Source: Azomonas macrocytogenes | GTDB taxonomy: Bacteria > Pseudomonadota > Gammaproteobacteria > Pseudomonadales > Pseudomonadaceae | Assembly (NCBI RefSeq): GCF_014191985.1 | Contig: NZ_JACHXI010000006.1 | Coordinates: 124,001-188,000 of the forward strand | Direction: 5' to 3' | Length of the DNA stretch: 64,000 bases | Shown: piece after piece, positions 38,795 through 47,712 of the stretch | Layout of the letters: every line of letters starts with the position of its first letter | Position numbering within the stretch: the first letter of the stretch is position 1 | Notes under the pieces: model-generated | Databases searched by the model: none | What the model was told of the DNA's origin: nothing | The model's input: the letters and a program-made list of their open reading frames with translations, nothing else | Translations under genes and position numbers: made by a program

Positions 38795-39358
38795 CTAGAT
38801 CTGCCGTCGCCGCCGGAAGCGGTGTACCGCGAAGGCCAGCAGCGCGATCCAGGCCGCAATCACCAGCAGCCAGATTTCCAGCCGGGGATGTCCTGCGAAG
38901 ATCCGGTGCAGGACATCGCCCACCCAATACCCCAATACGACCACCGTCACTGCCCAGAGCACCGTTCCCAGCATGTTGAGCAGCAGGAAGCGGCGTACCG
39001 GTATGCCGCTCGAACCGATGATGATCGGCCCGATGATCCGGAATCCATAGGCGAATCGCAGGCCGATGATCCACAGCCGTTCGTGCCGCAGGATCAGGCT
39101 GCGGGCCCGTTCGATGCGTTCCCGGTGCTTGCTGAAGCGCCTGATGATGGCATCGCCATAACGGCGTCCGACGAAATAGAGACCGATATCGCTGAGTGCC
39201 CCACCCAACGCCGTTGCGACGATGGTGAACAGCAGATTCAGATAACCATGCCGGGCCGCGATCCCGGCCAGCACGGCGATGCCGTCACCCTCGATGGCGG
39301 TCCCGATCAGGACTGCCAAGTAGCCGTACTGATCGATCCATTCGTTTGCGCTAGTCAT
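38795..39358 (-). CDS. DedA/SNARE-associated family membrane protein
   Basis: A 187-residue inner-membrane protein with four to five hydrophobic segments and a very basic end (HRFRRRRQ). DedA features include EGDGIAVLAGIAARHGYL near residue 23, GGALSDIGLYFVGRRYGDAII, and GLRFAYGFRIIGPIIIGSSGI with the conserved Arg and Pro/Gly. DedA proteins take part in lipid or undecaprenyl-phosphate translocation and membrane homeostasis. The gene is the last one before the accessory island and converges on cyaY. Confidence 0.87.
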   Translation of the reverse strand: MTSANEWIDQYGYLAVLIGTAIEGDGIAVLAGIAARHGYLNLLFTIVATALGGALSDIGLYFVGRRYGDAIIRRFSKHRERIERARSLILRHERLWIIGLRFAYGFRIIGPIIIGSSGIPVRRFLLLNMLGTVLWAVTVVVLGYWVGDVLHRIFAGHPRLEIWLLVIAAWIALLAFAVHRFRRRRQI

Positions 39359-39518
39359 GCGTTACGTCCGATGGTTGCGGAACATCATTATCCCGCAGGT
39401 TGTGCGGATCGAGTCTTCCAGAGGCCGTAGGATTTGCACACCAGGATTATTGTCTGCCCGGCCGGGGCTGTTCACTACTCAGGGGAAGTGCACGTGGCAC
39501 TCGCCGCGATTACATTAA

Positions 39519-39700
39519 GACTGTCATAAAATACATCAGTAATTCTTATGTATTTATAAGGATTGCAAATTGCAATCTTGGATTATTTTTAATAAATACA
39601 ATGAGTTATTTTTTACTTGGGGGAATAAAAAATATTATTTATATAATATTATAAACTAATTGAATTTCATCAACCGAACTGTCGTTCCTAGCATGCCGCC
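39519..39700 (+). promoter_or_regulatory. AT-rich regulatory module, copy A (oprD leader)
   Basis: This stretch upstream of the porin is much AT-richer than its surroundings and matches the leader of the ABC operon (42394-42575) block by block and nearly base for base in spacing. Shared blocks: GACTGTCA...ACATCA, ATGTATTT, AATACAATgAGTT, GGAATAAAAAATAT, a TATATAATATTATA-type stretch, GAATTTCA and GTTCCTAGCAT. It probably holds the promoter and regulator sites. The remaining 39359-39518 holds no feature that I recognise. Confidence 0.65.
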
Positions 39701-39731
39701 TCCATCCAACCCTTCCAGAGGCGGCAGTTCA

Positions 39732-41114
39732 ATGAGTTATCCACCGCTTGATACCAGCGTTTCGACCTTCACCGTGCCAGTGTGCGGCGCGGACCGAACC
39801 ATCGCCATGCTAGCCGCCATGCTGGCCATCCTGGGCGCGCAACCCGCTACTGCCGCCGGATTCATCGAAGACAGCAAAGCTACGCTTTCGCTGCGCAACT
39901 TCTACTTCAATCAGGATAACCGCAATGGCGGTGGTCCCAGGTCCGAGGAGTGGGGCCAGGCTTTCTTCCTTGACTACAAGTCCGGCTTCACCGAGGGTCC
40001 GGTCGGTTTCGGCCTCGACGTGCTGGCCATGCACGGCATCCGCCTGGATGGTGGCGGTCGCTCTGGCAAAGCGAACGCCGAGCGCACTCCCGGCGCCCTG
40101 TTCCCGCTGGAAAGCAACGGCAAGGCGAAGACCGACTTCGGTCGGGTCGGGGTGACCGGCAAGCTGCGTTTTTCCAAGACCGAGGCCCGCCTCGGCACCC
40201 TGCTGCCGAAGATGCCAGTGCTGATTTACAACGACGGTCGCCTGCTGCCGCAGTTGTTCCACGGTACCCAAATCACCTCCAACGAGGTCAAGGATCTAAC
40301 CCTGACCGCAGGTAAAATCGAGCATTCCACCGAGCGTAACTCCAGCGATAGCTACGGTCTGTCCATCGCTGGCGCCAATAGCGGCAGCCAGGCTCGGTTC
40401 AGCAATAAATTCTATTTCGCCGGTGCCGACTACAAGGCTACCAAGGATCTAACGCTGCAGTATTACTTCGGCAACCTGAAGGATTTCTATAAGCAGCACT
40501 TCGTCGGCCTGATCCATAACTGGATCCTGCCGGCAGGGTCGCTGAAAACCGATCTGCGTTATTTCGACAGCGACTCCGACAGCAAGAACGCCAGCCGCTC
40601 TGGACGCGCCGAAGGATATCGCAGCAGTGGATACTGGCGCGCTGGAGATTCCAGAAGCGGCGAGGTAGACAATAGGCTCTGGAGCGCGATGTTCACATAT
40701 GACCTGTCGGGCCATTCGCTGGGTATTGGCTACCAAAAAGTTACCGGCAACAGTGACTGGCCACGCATCAACCTGGGTACAGGCCAGACGGTCTACCTGA
40801 TCACCAACCTGCAGAACAGCAAATTCGCCAGTGCCGGCGAACGTTCCTGGGTTGGTCGGTACGCCTATGACTTCGCAGCGGTCGGCGTACCGGGCCTTGC
40901 GACCAGCCTGACCTATGTCAGCGGTAGAGGTATCGACGCCACAGGGAGCGACAACAAAGAATGGGAACGCGACTTCCGCCTGGATTATGTGGTGCAAGGC
41001 GGCCCACTCAAGGGACTCGGTTTCAGCTGGCGGAATGCCACATTACGCGGCAATGACACGACCGATCGTGACGAAAACCGACTGATCGTCACTTACAAGC
41101 TTTCCATACTCTGA
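39732..41114 (+). CDS. OprD-family outer membrane porin
   Basis: A 460-residue porin of the OprD/OccD-OccK group (usually an 18-strand barrel that takes up small carboxylates and amino acids). I chose the ATG at 39732 with its GAGGCGG site; the signal peptide ends at QPATAAGF. The mature part begins FIEDSKATLSLRNFYFNQDNR, typical of the family, and includes EWGQAFFLDYKSGFTEGPVGFGLDVLAMHGIRLDG and the final YKLSIL beta strand. It probably admits the substrate of the ABC transporter encoded 3 kb downstream, because their leaders are duplicates. Confidence 0.9.
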   Translation: MSYPPLDTSVSTFTVPVCGADRTIAMLAAMLAILGAQPATAAGFIEDSKATLSLRNFYFNQDNRNGGGPRSEEWGQAFFLDYKSGFTEGPVGFGLDVLAMHGIRLDGGGRSGKANAERTPGALFPLESNGKAKTDFGRVGVTGKLRFSKTEARLGTLLPKMPVLIYNDGRLLPQLFHGTQITSNEVKDLTLTAGKIEHSTERNSSDSYGLSIAGANSGSQARFSNKFYFAGADYKATKDLTLQYYFGNLKDFYKQHFVGLIHNWILPAGSLKTDLRYFDSDSDSKNASRSGRAEGYRSSGYWRAGDSRSGEVDNRLWSAMFTYDLSGHSLGIGYQKVTGNSDWPRINLGTGQTVYLITNLQNSKFASAGERSWVGRYAYDFAAVGVPGLATSLTYVSGRGIDATGSDNKEWERDFRLDYVVQGGPLKGLGFSWRNATLRGNDTTDRDENRLIVTYKLSIL

Positions 41115-41462
41115 CGGCTACAGCGCGATGCTGCAATTGCCAGAAGCCTGTTGGCTCTTGGCTCTTGGCTCTTGGCGTTCCAATCAATGATCGCCTGTGG
41201 GTGACATTCCAGAACGCCGGTTGGCTCATCCGCCCTGGGGATTTCATGACGGAGATGGTACGGGCCTGCGGATGGATCTGAGGCATCAGGACACCTCCCG
41301 GACAAGCGCTTCGAAAGGGCGCCTGCTGCGCTATTGCCCGGCTTGCCTGATCCCAATGACGTCTCGCAACCTGACAACTGGTAGTTTTATAAATATAAAA
41401 AATAAAAACTATGTGTTCTTGTCATCCATTAGCGCTATCCGCTATCCGCTATCCGCTATCCG
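41115..41462. other. Intergenic region with tandem repeats
   Basis: This 348-base stretch between the porin and the convergent LysR gene contains no gene. It holds two different heptanucleotide tandem repeats and an AT-rich inverted repeat (TAGTTTT ... AAAACTA, about 41384-41413) that could be a terminator for either gene. Confidence 0.6.
41151..41176. repeat. Heptanucleotide tandem repeat (TTGGCTC, 3.7 copies)
   Basis: Three perfect copies of TTGGCTC plus TTGGC directly in tandem, about 36 bases after the porin stop. It is non-coding. Confidence 0.9.
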
Positions 41463-41481
41463 CTATCCGCTATCCGCTATC
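41433..41481. repeat. Heptanucleotide tandem repeat (CGCTATC, 7 copies)
   Basis: Seven perfect tandem copies of CGCTATC, reaching into the 3' end of the LysR gene. On the gene strand the unit is GATAGCG, and the LysR stop codon TAG falls inside the array after IADSG. Changes in copy number would still meet a stop within a few copies. Confidence 0.93.
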
Positions 41482-42365
41482 TGCTTGCGCCGGCCGCTTC
41501 GATAGACGGCCTCATGATTGCTGCGGATAAGGTCATAGGCCTTGCGTACCAGAGAATTGTGCGTGTTTGGCCTGATCCATAGGTGATAGGTGACGTCCGG
41601 CAGACGCGGCAACCCCTCTTGCTCTCCTAGGACACGCATGTCTGGTCCGAGCAGTTCCATGCTGCGAGCGGTGACGCCCAGGCCGGCACGAATGGCCGCC
41701 TTGACGCCGATCAGATTCGAGGCCAGGTAGGCCTGGCGCCAGGGTATGCGCTGCTGTTCGAGCGCTTCGAGAGCGTAGCGGCGGTAAATGCTCGGCTCGT
41801 CGATCAAGATCAGCGGTAGAGGCGCGTGGGGCATGTGCAGGTATTGCGCAGAACAGATCCACCAGACCGGAGAGGTACGCAGGGGAAAGCCTTCGAGGGT
41901 CGGGTCCTCGCGCGTGGAAATGATCATGTCGACCCGTCCTCGGTGCAGATCTTCCATCAGGAAGGGACTGCGGCCCACGTCGATCTCCAAGCGCAGACGT
42001 GGTGCGGAGCGGGCGATGTGGCTGAGGATCGGCGGCAGGATGGTGTCGGCGACATCGTGCGGCGAGCCGATCCGGAGCACGCCGCTCAGGCCGTCTTCGC
42101 GCAGGGAATTCAGCGCATCGTCGTTGAGCGCGAGCATTTCCCGGGCGCGACGCAGCAGTTGCCGGCCGGCGTCGGTGAGCTGCTTCTGGCGGCCCTGTTT
42201 CTGGAACAGGGCGACGCCGACCGATTGTTCGAGACGCTGCATCTGCTGAGTGACGGACGATTGGGTCCGCGCCAGTTGCTGTCCCGCTTCGGCGAAGCTC
42301 TGGCTATCCGCCACGGCGATGAAGGTCCTCAGCAATTCCAGGTCCAGGGTCGAAGAGGGAGGCAT
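41463..42365 (-). CDS. LysR-family transcriptional regulator
   Basis: A 300-residue LysR-type regulator, divergent from the organosulfur operon. The N-terminal winged helix is DLELLRTFIAVADSQSFAEAG then RTQSSVTQQMQRLEQSVG (residues 7-49). The effector domain starts near GVLRIGSPHDVADTILPP (residue about 95). It most likely controls the ABC operon from the shared leader, and perhaps the porin, whose leader has the same sequence. The effector is unknown, probably a sulfur compound. The last residues (IADSG) are encoded by a heptanucleotide tandem repeat, so the original C-terminus may have been replaced. Confidence 0.88.
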   Translation of the reverse strand: MPPSSTLDLELLRTFIAVADSQSFAEAGQQLARTQSSVTQQMQRLEQSVGVALFQKQGRQKQLTDAGRQLLRRAREMLALNDDALNSLREDGLSGVLRIGSPHDVADTILPPILSHIARSAPRLRLEIDVGRSPFLMEDLHRGRVDMIISTREDPTLEGFPLRTSPVWWICSAQYLHMPHAPLPLILIDEPSIYRRYALEALEQQRIPWRQAYLASNLIGVKAAIRAGLGVTARSMELLGPDMRVLGEQEGLPRLPDVTYHLWIRPNTHNSLVRKAYDLIRSNHEAVYRSGRRKQIADSG

Positions 42366-42393
42366 GGGCGGTTTCCCGTTCGCTATTCATCAT

Positions 42394-42575
42394 GACTGTC
42401 ACGTAAAACATCATATTTCATAATGTATTTGAAGTGATTTCATGTTGGGTTTTTCAAAAAAATCAATTAATACAATAAGTTGATTTTTAATTAAGTGAAT
42501 AAAAAATATACCGAATATAACCATATTATTTAATAGAATTTCACTGCCTTAACTGTTGTTCCTAGCATCCCTCCG
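42394..42575 (+). promoter_or_regulatory. AT-rich regulatory module, copy B (LysR / ABC operon)
   Basis: Divergent leader between the LysR gene and the ABC operon. It has the same ordered blocks as the oprD leader (39519-39700); the distance from GACTGTCA to CCTAGCAT is 167 bases here and 168 there. A LysR binding site is expected within it; candidate T-N11-A boxes are too many in this AT-rich text to choose one. Confidence 0.65.
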
Positions 42576-42615
42576 ATTCGATCGACCCGCACCGATCTGG
42601 CGAGAGGGAAATTTC

Positions 42616-43494
42616 ATGTTTTTCAGGCACGCTCATTCATCTTCCGGCCACCCCGCGCTCAAGGCGCTGGCTGCCCTGTTCGGTGTGACGCTGCTGGCCG
42701 TTGCCGGCACCGCGGCGCACGCCGATGCGACGCTGGATAAGATTGGGGAGCGTCACAAGATCAGCGTCGGGGTGATCCTCAGCGGGCCGCCGTTCGGCAC
42801 CATCGATCCGCTCACCCGCGCGCACCTCGGCTACAATGTCGAACTGGCCAAGGGCATTGCCCAGGCGCTTGGCGTCGAGCTGGAAACGGTCTCGGTGCTG
42901 GCACCCAACCGTATCCAGTTCCTGCAGCAGGGCAAGGTCGACATCCTGATCGCCAACATGCAGCTGACCGAGGAGCGCACCCGGATCCTCGACTACGTGC
43001 CGACCCCCTACGAGGAAGTGGGCGGCGCCGCGCTGATCCGCAAGGGCAGCGGTATCGCGCGCTGGGAAGACCTCAAGGGCCAGCCGGTGTGCGTGTCCCA
43101 GGGCAGCAACTTCATCAAGCCGCTGGTGGAGATCTACGGCGCCGAGATCAAGGCGTTCCGCAGCCAGTCGGAATCGCTGCTCTCGCTGCGCGGCAACGGC
43201 TGCGTCGCTTCCGTGCATGTCAGTCCGACCATGCACACCCTGCTCGAGGAACCGGAGTGGGCCGATTACGAGATCCCGCTGCCGAACGATCTGATCCCGT
43301 CGCCTTCGGTGATCTGGGTGCGCAAGGGCGAGAAAGACATCCAGGCCCGACTCGATGCAGTCATCCGCGACTGGCACCGCAGCGGCTGGCTGCTCGAAGT
43401 CGGTGAGCGCAACGGTATGCATCCATCGCAGGCACTGCGCGACCTGCACGAGAAATACCGCAACGCCGCGCCTCTGGCGGATAGCCGGAAATGA
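42616..43494 (+). CDS. Amino-acid ABC transporter substrate-binding protein
   Basis: A 292-residue periplasmic binding protein of the polar amino-acid (family 3) type. The ATG at 42616 has a GAGAGGGA ribosome site, and the signal peptide ends at TAAHA-DA. Family text: ISVGVILSGPPFGTIDPLTRAHLGYNVELAKGIAQALG, FLQQGKVDILIANMQLTEERTRILDYV and GKDL-like ARWEDLKGQPVCVSQGSNF. Usual binding residues (aromatic after IGV) differ, so the ligand may be unusual. It is first in the organosulfur operon and supplies the two permeases and the ATPase. Confidence 0.88.
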   Translation: MFFRHAHSSSGHPALKALAALFGVTLLAVAGTAAHADATLDKIGERHKISVGVILSGPPFGTIDPLTRAHLGYNVELAKGIAQALGVELETVSVLAPNRIQFLQQGKVDILIANMQLTEERTRILDYVPTPYEEVGGAALIRKGSGIARWEDLKGQPVCVSQGSNFIKPLVEIYGAEIKAFRSQSESLLSLRGNGCVASVHVSPTMHTLLEEPEWADYEIPLPNDLIPSPSVIWVRKGEKDIQARLDAVIRDWHRSGWLLEVGERNGMHPSQALRDLHEKYRNAAPLADSRK

Positions 43495-43573
43495 GCGGGC
43501 TGGTTACCACTGTCACGAGCAGCTCCATGCTGGTGCCACCTGGTGCCCGCGTGCTGTCGCCGAAGGTCGCCCG

Positions 43574-44992
43574 ATGACGCTGTTCAGCGAATTGCAGCAA
43601 CTCCTGGGCGCCGACCGGGTGCAAGATTCCGCGCAGGCCGAGGCCTTGCTGCGCGACCGGCACGGACGCTTCGTCGGCCGGGTCGTGGCGGCGGTGCACC
43701 CGCGCGATACCGCCGAAGTCGCCGCCGTGGTGCGCCTGTGCGGGCGGCACACGGCGCCCATCGTGGTACAGGGCGGCAATACCGGGCTGATGGGCGCGGC
43801 GACTCCCGACGCCAGCGGCCGGGCCGTGCTGCTGCTGCTCGACCGGCTGAACCGCGTGCGGCAGGTCGATACCGACAACGACACCCTGACCGTCGAGGCT
43901 GGCTGCATCCTGCAGCATGTGCAGGAGGCGGCCCGCGCCGCCAGCCGGCTGTTCCCGCTCAGCCTGGGTGCCGAGGGCAGTTGCACCCTGGGCGGCAACC
44001 TGGGCACCAATGCCGGCGGCGTCGCGGTGCTGCGCTACGGCAACGCCCGCGAACTGACCCTGGGACTCGAAGTAGTCACCGCCGACGGACAGATCTGGGA
44101 CGGCCTGCGCGGTCTGCGCAAGGACAACACCGGCTACGACCTGCGCGACCTGTTCATCGGCAGCGAAGGTACCCTGGGCATCATTACCGCGGCCACGCTC
44201 AAACTGTTCCCCTTGCCCGCAGCGCAATGCACGGCCTTTCTCGCCTTCGCCTCGCTGGCCCGGGCGGTGGCCTTCCTGTCTCATGCCCGGCGGGGCTTCA
44301 GCGCCGGCCTGACGGCCTTCGAACTGCTCTCGGTGGATTGCCTGCGTCTGCTGCGCGAGCAGTTTCCCGCCAGCCCCTTGCCGTTCCCGGAGTTGGAGCA
44401 GCCCTGGTATGCCCTGCTGGAGCTGTCCGACCATCAGGACGAAGCCCATGCCCGCGCGCTGTTCGAACGGGTGCTGGGCGATGCGCTGGAAAACGACCTG
44501 CTGGTCGATGCGTGGATCGCCGAGAGCCTGGCGCAGAGCGAGGCGCTGTGGTGCCTGCGGGAAACCATGAGCGACGCCCAGAAGTGCGCCGGGCAGAACA
44601 TGAAGCACGACATCTCGGTGCCGGTTTCGCAGATTGTCGCCTTCGTCGAAAGCACCGACGCGCTGCTGCAGCAGCATTTCCCTGGGGTGCGCAATTACAC
44701 TTTCGGCCATCTTGGCGACGGCAACCTGCACTACAACGTGGCCCATGCGCCCGGCCGGAGCGTGGCCGAGCACATGGCCAACTACGCGGCATTGAGCCAA
44801 CTGGTGCACGACAGCGCGCATGCCCACGGCGGTTCGATCAGCGCCGAACACGGCATCGGCCAGCGCAAGCGCGACCTGCTGGCCCGCTACAAGAGCCCGG
44901 TCGAACTGGAGCTGATGCACCGTATCAAGCAGGCGCTGGACCCGCGCGGGCTGCTCAATCCCGGAAAGGTTCTGCCGGAGGCTTCCGCATGA
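43574..44992 (+). CDS. FAD-linked D-2-hydroxyacid dehydrogenase
   Basis: A 472-residue flavoprotein of the GlcD / D-2-hydroxyglutarate dehydrogenase group. FAD_binding_4 domain: PIVVQGGNTGLMGAATPD (residues about 68-86), SLGAEGSCTLGGNLGTNAGGVAVLRYGNARELTLGLEVV, and LFIGSEGTLGIITAATLKL. C-terminal domain: HLGDGNLHYNV (substrate metal His) and SAEHGIGQRKRDLLARYK. It would oxidise a D-2-hydroxyacid to a 2-oxoacid, here perhaps a mercapto- or thio-substituted lactate. The ATG at 43574 is preceded by a modest GAAGG site. The next gene starts at an ATGA overlap. Confidence 0.85.
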   Translation: MTLFSELQQLLGADRVQDSAQAEALLRDRHGRFVGRVVAAVHPRDTAEVAAVVRLCGRHTAPIVVQGGNTGLMGAATPDASGRAVLLLLDRLNRVRQVDTDNDTLTVEAGCILQHVQEAARAASRLFPLSLGAEGSCTLGGNLGTNAGGVAVLRYGNARELTLGLEVVTADGQIWDGLRGLRKDNTGYDLRDLFIGSEGTLGIITAATLKLFPLPAAQCTAFLAFASLARAVAFLSHARRGFSAGLTAFELLSVDCLRLLREQFPASPLPFPELEQPWYALLELSDHQDEAHARALFERVLGDALENDLLVDAWIAESLAQSEALWCLRETMSDAQKCAGQNMKHDISVPVSQIVAFVESTDALLQQHFPGVRNYTFGHLGDGNLHYNVAHAPGRSVAEHMANYAALSQLVHDSAHAHGGSISAEHGIGQRKRDLLARYKSPVELELMHRIKQALDPRGLLNPGKVLPEASA

Positions 44993-46206
44993 GTATTCAC
45001 CTGTCCCGGCGCGTGCGCCGCGTATCGCTGTCGGCCAATGCCGCTGCCAAGTTGAAGACCACCGCGCTGCGCGAAGCCGGTCGCGACATCCTCGATCTGA
45101 CCACCGGCGAGCCGGATTTCGACACCCCCGAACACATCAAGCGGGCAGCCTGCGCGGCCATCGCCGCTGGCGCCACCAAGTACACCCCGACCGCTGGCGT
45201 GCGCGCGCTGCGCGAGGCGGTGCGGCGCAAGCTGGCCGCCGAGAACCGGCTGGACTACCCGCTGGCTGGCATCATGGTCGCCAACGGCGCCAAGCAGATC
45301 ATCTTCAATGCCTTCGCCGCGACCCTGGACGAGGGCGACGAGGTGTTGGTTCCGGTGCCCTACTGGCCGTCGTTCCCGGATATCGTGCGCTTCAACGACG
45401 GCACCCCGGTATTCCTCGAATGCCCGCTGGAGCAGCACTACAAGCTGACCCCGGCGCAACTGGAGGCACATATCGGGCCACGCACCCGCTGGCTGATCCT
45501 CAACAGCCCGGGCAACCCGAGCGGCGCGCTGTACAACGAGGCCGAGCTGGCGGCGCTGGCCGCCGTGCTGCGCCGTCATCCGCAGGTGCTGATCCTGCTC
45601 GACGAGCTGTACGAGCACATCCGTTTCGACGCGCGTCCGCCGCAGGGACTGCTGAACGTGGCCCCGGATCTGCAGGCGCGCAGCCTGCTGGTCGGCGGCG
45701 TGTCCAAGACCTATGCCATGACCGGCTGGCGGGTCGGCTTCGGCGCCGGACCCGAAGCCCTGGCGACGGCGCTGACCATAGTGCAGTCCCAGGCTGCCTC
45801 CGGCGCTTCCTCGGTCGGCCAGGCCGCCGCGCTGGCCGCCTTCGAGGATGGCCTGGCGTTCTTGCCGGCCCAGGTGACCGCCTACCGCGAGCGGCGCGAC
45901 CTGCTGGTCGAGGCGCTGGCACCGGTGGACGGGCTGGAGGTGCTGGCGCCACAGGGCGGCTTCTTCGTCTTCGTGCGCTGCGCCGGCCTGCTCGGCCGCC
46001 TGCGCCCGGACGGCCGCCGCCTGGACGGCGAGGCGGACGTGCTGGACTACCTGCTGGAATCCGGCGTGTCCGGGGTCGCCGGCAGCGCCTACGGGCTTTC
46101 GCCGTATTTCCGCCTGTCCATCGCCACGGCGACCGACATCGTCGTCGAAGCGGGTCGGCGCATCGCCCGGGCCTGCGCGGCGCTGCGTGCGGAACTGCCG
46201 GCATGA
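44989..46206 (+). CDS. Class I/II PLP aminotransferase
   Basis: A 405-residue aspartate-aminotransferase-fold enzyme. The blocks ILDLTTGEPDFDTPEHI and GATKYTPTAGVRALREAV are near the N-terminus, followed by LNSPGNPSGALYNEAEL and the PLP lysine motif GGVSKTYAMTGWRVGFG near residue 240. A RLSIATAT motif supplies the C-terminal Arg for a carboxylate. It overlaps the preceding gene by ATGA. In this operon it may interconvert an amino acid and a 2-oxoacid produced by the FAD dehydrogenase, for example cysteine-like compounds and mercaptopyruvate. Confidence 0.86.
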   Translation: MSIHLSRRVRRVSLSANAAAKLKTTALREAGRDILDLTTGEPDFDTPEHIKRAACAAIAAGATKYTPTAGVRALREAVRRKLAAENRLDYPLAGIMVANGAKQIIFNAFAATLDEGDEVLVPVPYWPSFPDIVRFNDGTPVFLECPLEQHYKLTPAQLEAHIGPRTRWLILNSPGNPSGALYNEAELAALAAVLRRHPQVLILLDELYEHIRFDARPPQGLLNVAPDLQARSLLVGGVSKTYAMTGWRVGFGAGPEALATALTIVQSQAASGASSVGQAAALAAFEDGLAFLPAQVTAYRERRDLLVEALAPVDGLEVLAPQGGFFVFVRCAGLLGRLRPDGRRLDGEADVLDYLLESGVSGVAGSAYGLSPYFRLSIATATDIVVEAGRRIARACAALRAELPA

Positions 46207-46937
46207 ATGCCTGGCTCGACGCCTTCGTACAGTGGACAGCCTGGCTGGGGCTCGACTACCACTTCCTGCTCGATACCTACGAGCGCGACTCTTTCGTCGC
46301 GGGGGCCTGGGTCACCGTCCAGTTGTGCCTATGCACCATGGCCGGCAGCCTGGCGGTCGGCGTGGCACTGGCCGCCGCGCTGGTGTCCGGGCGTCCCTGG
46401 CTGGCGGGGCCGGCCCGGCTGTTCGTCGAGGTCACTCGCAACACGCCGACCCTGGTACAGCTCTATTGCGCTTTCCTGGTGCTCAACATGCTGATCACCG
46501 AGGTTATCGGCGGCGCCAATCCGTTCACGCCCTTCGCCTGGGTAGTGATCGTCATTTCCCTGCACAAGGGCGTGTTCCACGCCGAAGCCCTGCGCGCCGG
46601 CCTCGAAGCGGTGCCGCAGGTGACTCTGGAAGCCGCGACCTCGCTGGGTTTCAGCCGCCGCCAGCGGCTCTGGCGGGTCGAACTGCCGCTGGCCGTGCGC
46701 GTCGCCCTGCCGTCGCTGGTGAACAACCTGATCGAGATGGTGAAGATGACCGCCGTGGCCTCGGCCATCGCCGTGGGCGATATCACCTACGCCTCGATCC
46801 TGATCTGGACCCAGCGCGACAACGTGCTGGAGCTGATGATCCTGATCCTGCTGTTCTTCGGCCTGTTGAGCTTCATTGTCAACTGCCTGGGACGCGGTCT
46901 GGAAGCGCGCCTGAGGATGCCCGGCTATGGCCACTGA
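46203..46937 (+). CDS. Amino-acid ABC transporter permease
   Basis: A 244-residue membrane permease of the polar amino-acid family with about five hydrophobic segments. The EAA loop reads EALRAGLEAVPQVTLEAATSLGFSRRQRLWRVELPLAVR (residues about 120-160), which contacts the ATPase. The start overlaps the aminotransferase stop by ATGA. It pairs with the next permease gene, which overlaps it by 11 bases. Confidence 0.88.
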   Translation: MNAWLDAFVQWTAWLGLDYHFLLDTYERDSFVAGAWVTVQLCLCTMAGSLAVGVALAAALVSGRPWLAGPARLFVEVTRNTPTLVQLYCAFLVLNMLITEVIGGANPFTPFAWVVIVISLHKGVFHAEALRAGLEAVPQVTLEAATSLGFSRRQRLWRVELPLAVRVALPSLVNNLIEMVKMTAVASAIAVGDITYASILIWTQRDNVLELMILILLFFGLLSFIVNCLGRGLEARLRMPGYGH

Positions 46938-47712
46938 ACTGTCGTTGACCCGCCGCTGCGCGCCCGGCCGCCATCCAGGCAAGGTGCTGGCCCTGGCCAC
47001 GCTGTTGGTCTGGCTGGCCGCCGGGGCACCGCCCCGCGAGGTGTTCGCGCCGCTGCTGGAGTGGTCGCCGGCGCTGGCCAAGGGCTTCGCGCTGAACATC
47101 CTCATCAGCCTGCTGGCCATCGGCCTGGGCACCCTGCTGGGGCTCGCTATCGGCGCGCTCAACCTGTCGCCGCTGCGACTGCTGCGGCTGCCCGGCCGGC
47201 TCTGGGTGCAGGTGTTCCGCAACGCGCCCTGGCTGGTGCTGATCTACTTCACCACCTATGTGTTCCCCTTCGAGATCCGCGTCGCCGGGCATTACCTGCC
47301 GTTTCCCGACTGGCTCAAGGTCACCCTCGGCCTGGCTCTGCCGGCCAGCGCCAATGTCGCCGAGGTGTTTCGCGGCGCGGTTGCCTCGATTCCCGGCACT
47401 CAGTGGGAAGCCGCCCGTTCGCTGGGATTCAGTCGCGGGCAGATTCTGCGCACGATCATCCTGCCGCAGTGCTGCAAGCGCATGCTGCCGCCGTGGATGA
47501 ACCTCTACGCGGTCATCACCATGGGCACGGCGCTGTCTTCGCTGGTGGGCGTGCACGATTTGCTCGATACCGCGCAGATCGCCAGCAATACGGTGAACCG
47601 GGTCGGTTTCACGGTGCTGATCTACTTCAGCGTGCTGGCGCTGTTCTTCGCCTATTGCTACCCGATTTCCCGATTCACCCGGTACCTGGAGCGCCGCTAT
47701 GCCTTCCGCTGA
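46927..47712 (+). CDS. Amino-acid ABC transporter permease
   Basis: A 261-residue second permease of the same importer, with an overlapping start inside the previous gene. The EAA loop is VFRGAVASIPGTQWEAARSLGFSRGQILRTIILPQ near residues 147-181. About five or six membrane segments are visible. Having two permeases, one binding protein and one ATPase is the usual arrangement of HisMQP/GlnHPQ-type importers. Its last bases overlap the ATPase start. Confidence 0.88.
   Translation: MATELSLTRRCAPGRHPGKVLALATLLVWLAAGAPPREVFAPLLEWSPALAKGFALNILISLLAIGLGTLLGLAIGALNLSPLRLLRLPGRLWVQVFRNAPWLVLIYFTTYVFPFEIRVAGHYLPFPDWLKVTLGLALPASANVAEVFRGAVASIPGTQWEAARSLGFSRGQILRTIILPQCCKRMLPPWMNLYAVITMGTALSSLVGVHDLLDTAQIASNTVNRVGFTVLIYFSVLALFFAYCYPISRFTRYLERRYAFR

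Noticed and set aside
41433-41481. CRISPR-like repeats
   Set aside because: The units are 7 bases with no spacers; it is a simple tandem repeat.
43543-46206. One long frame joining the dehydrogenase region and the aminotransferase as a fusion
   Set aside because: The first half of that frame is out of frame with the dehydrogenase. The aminotransferase starts at the ATGA overlap at 44989.
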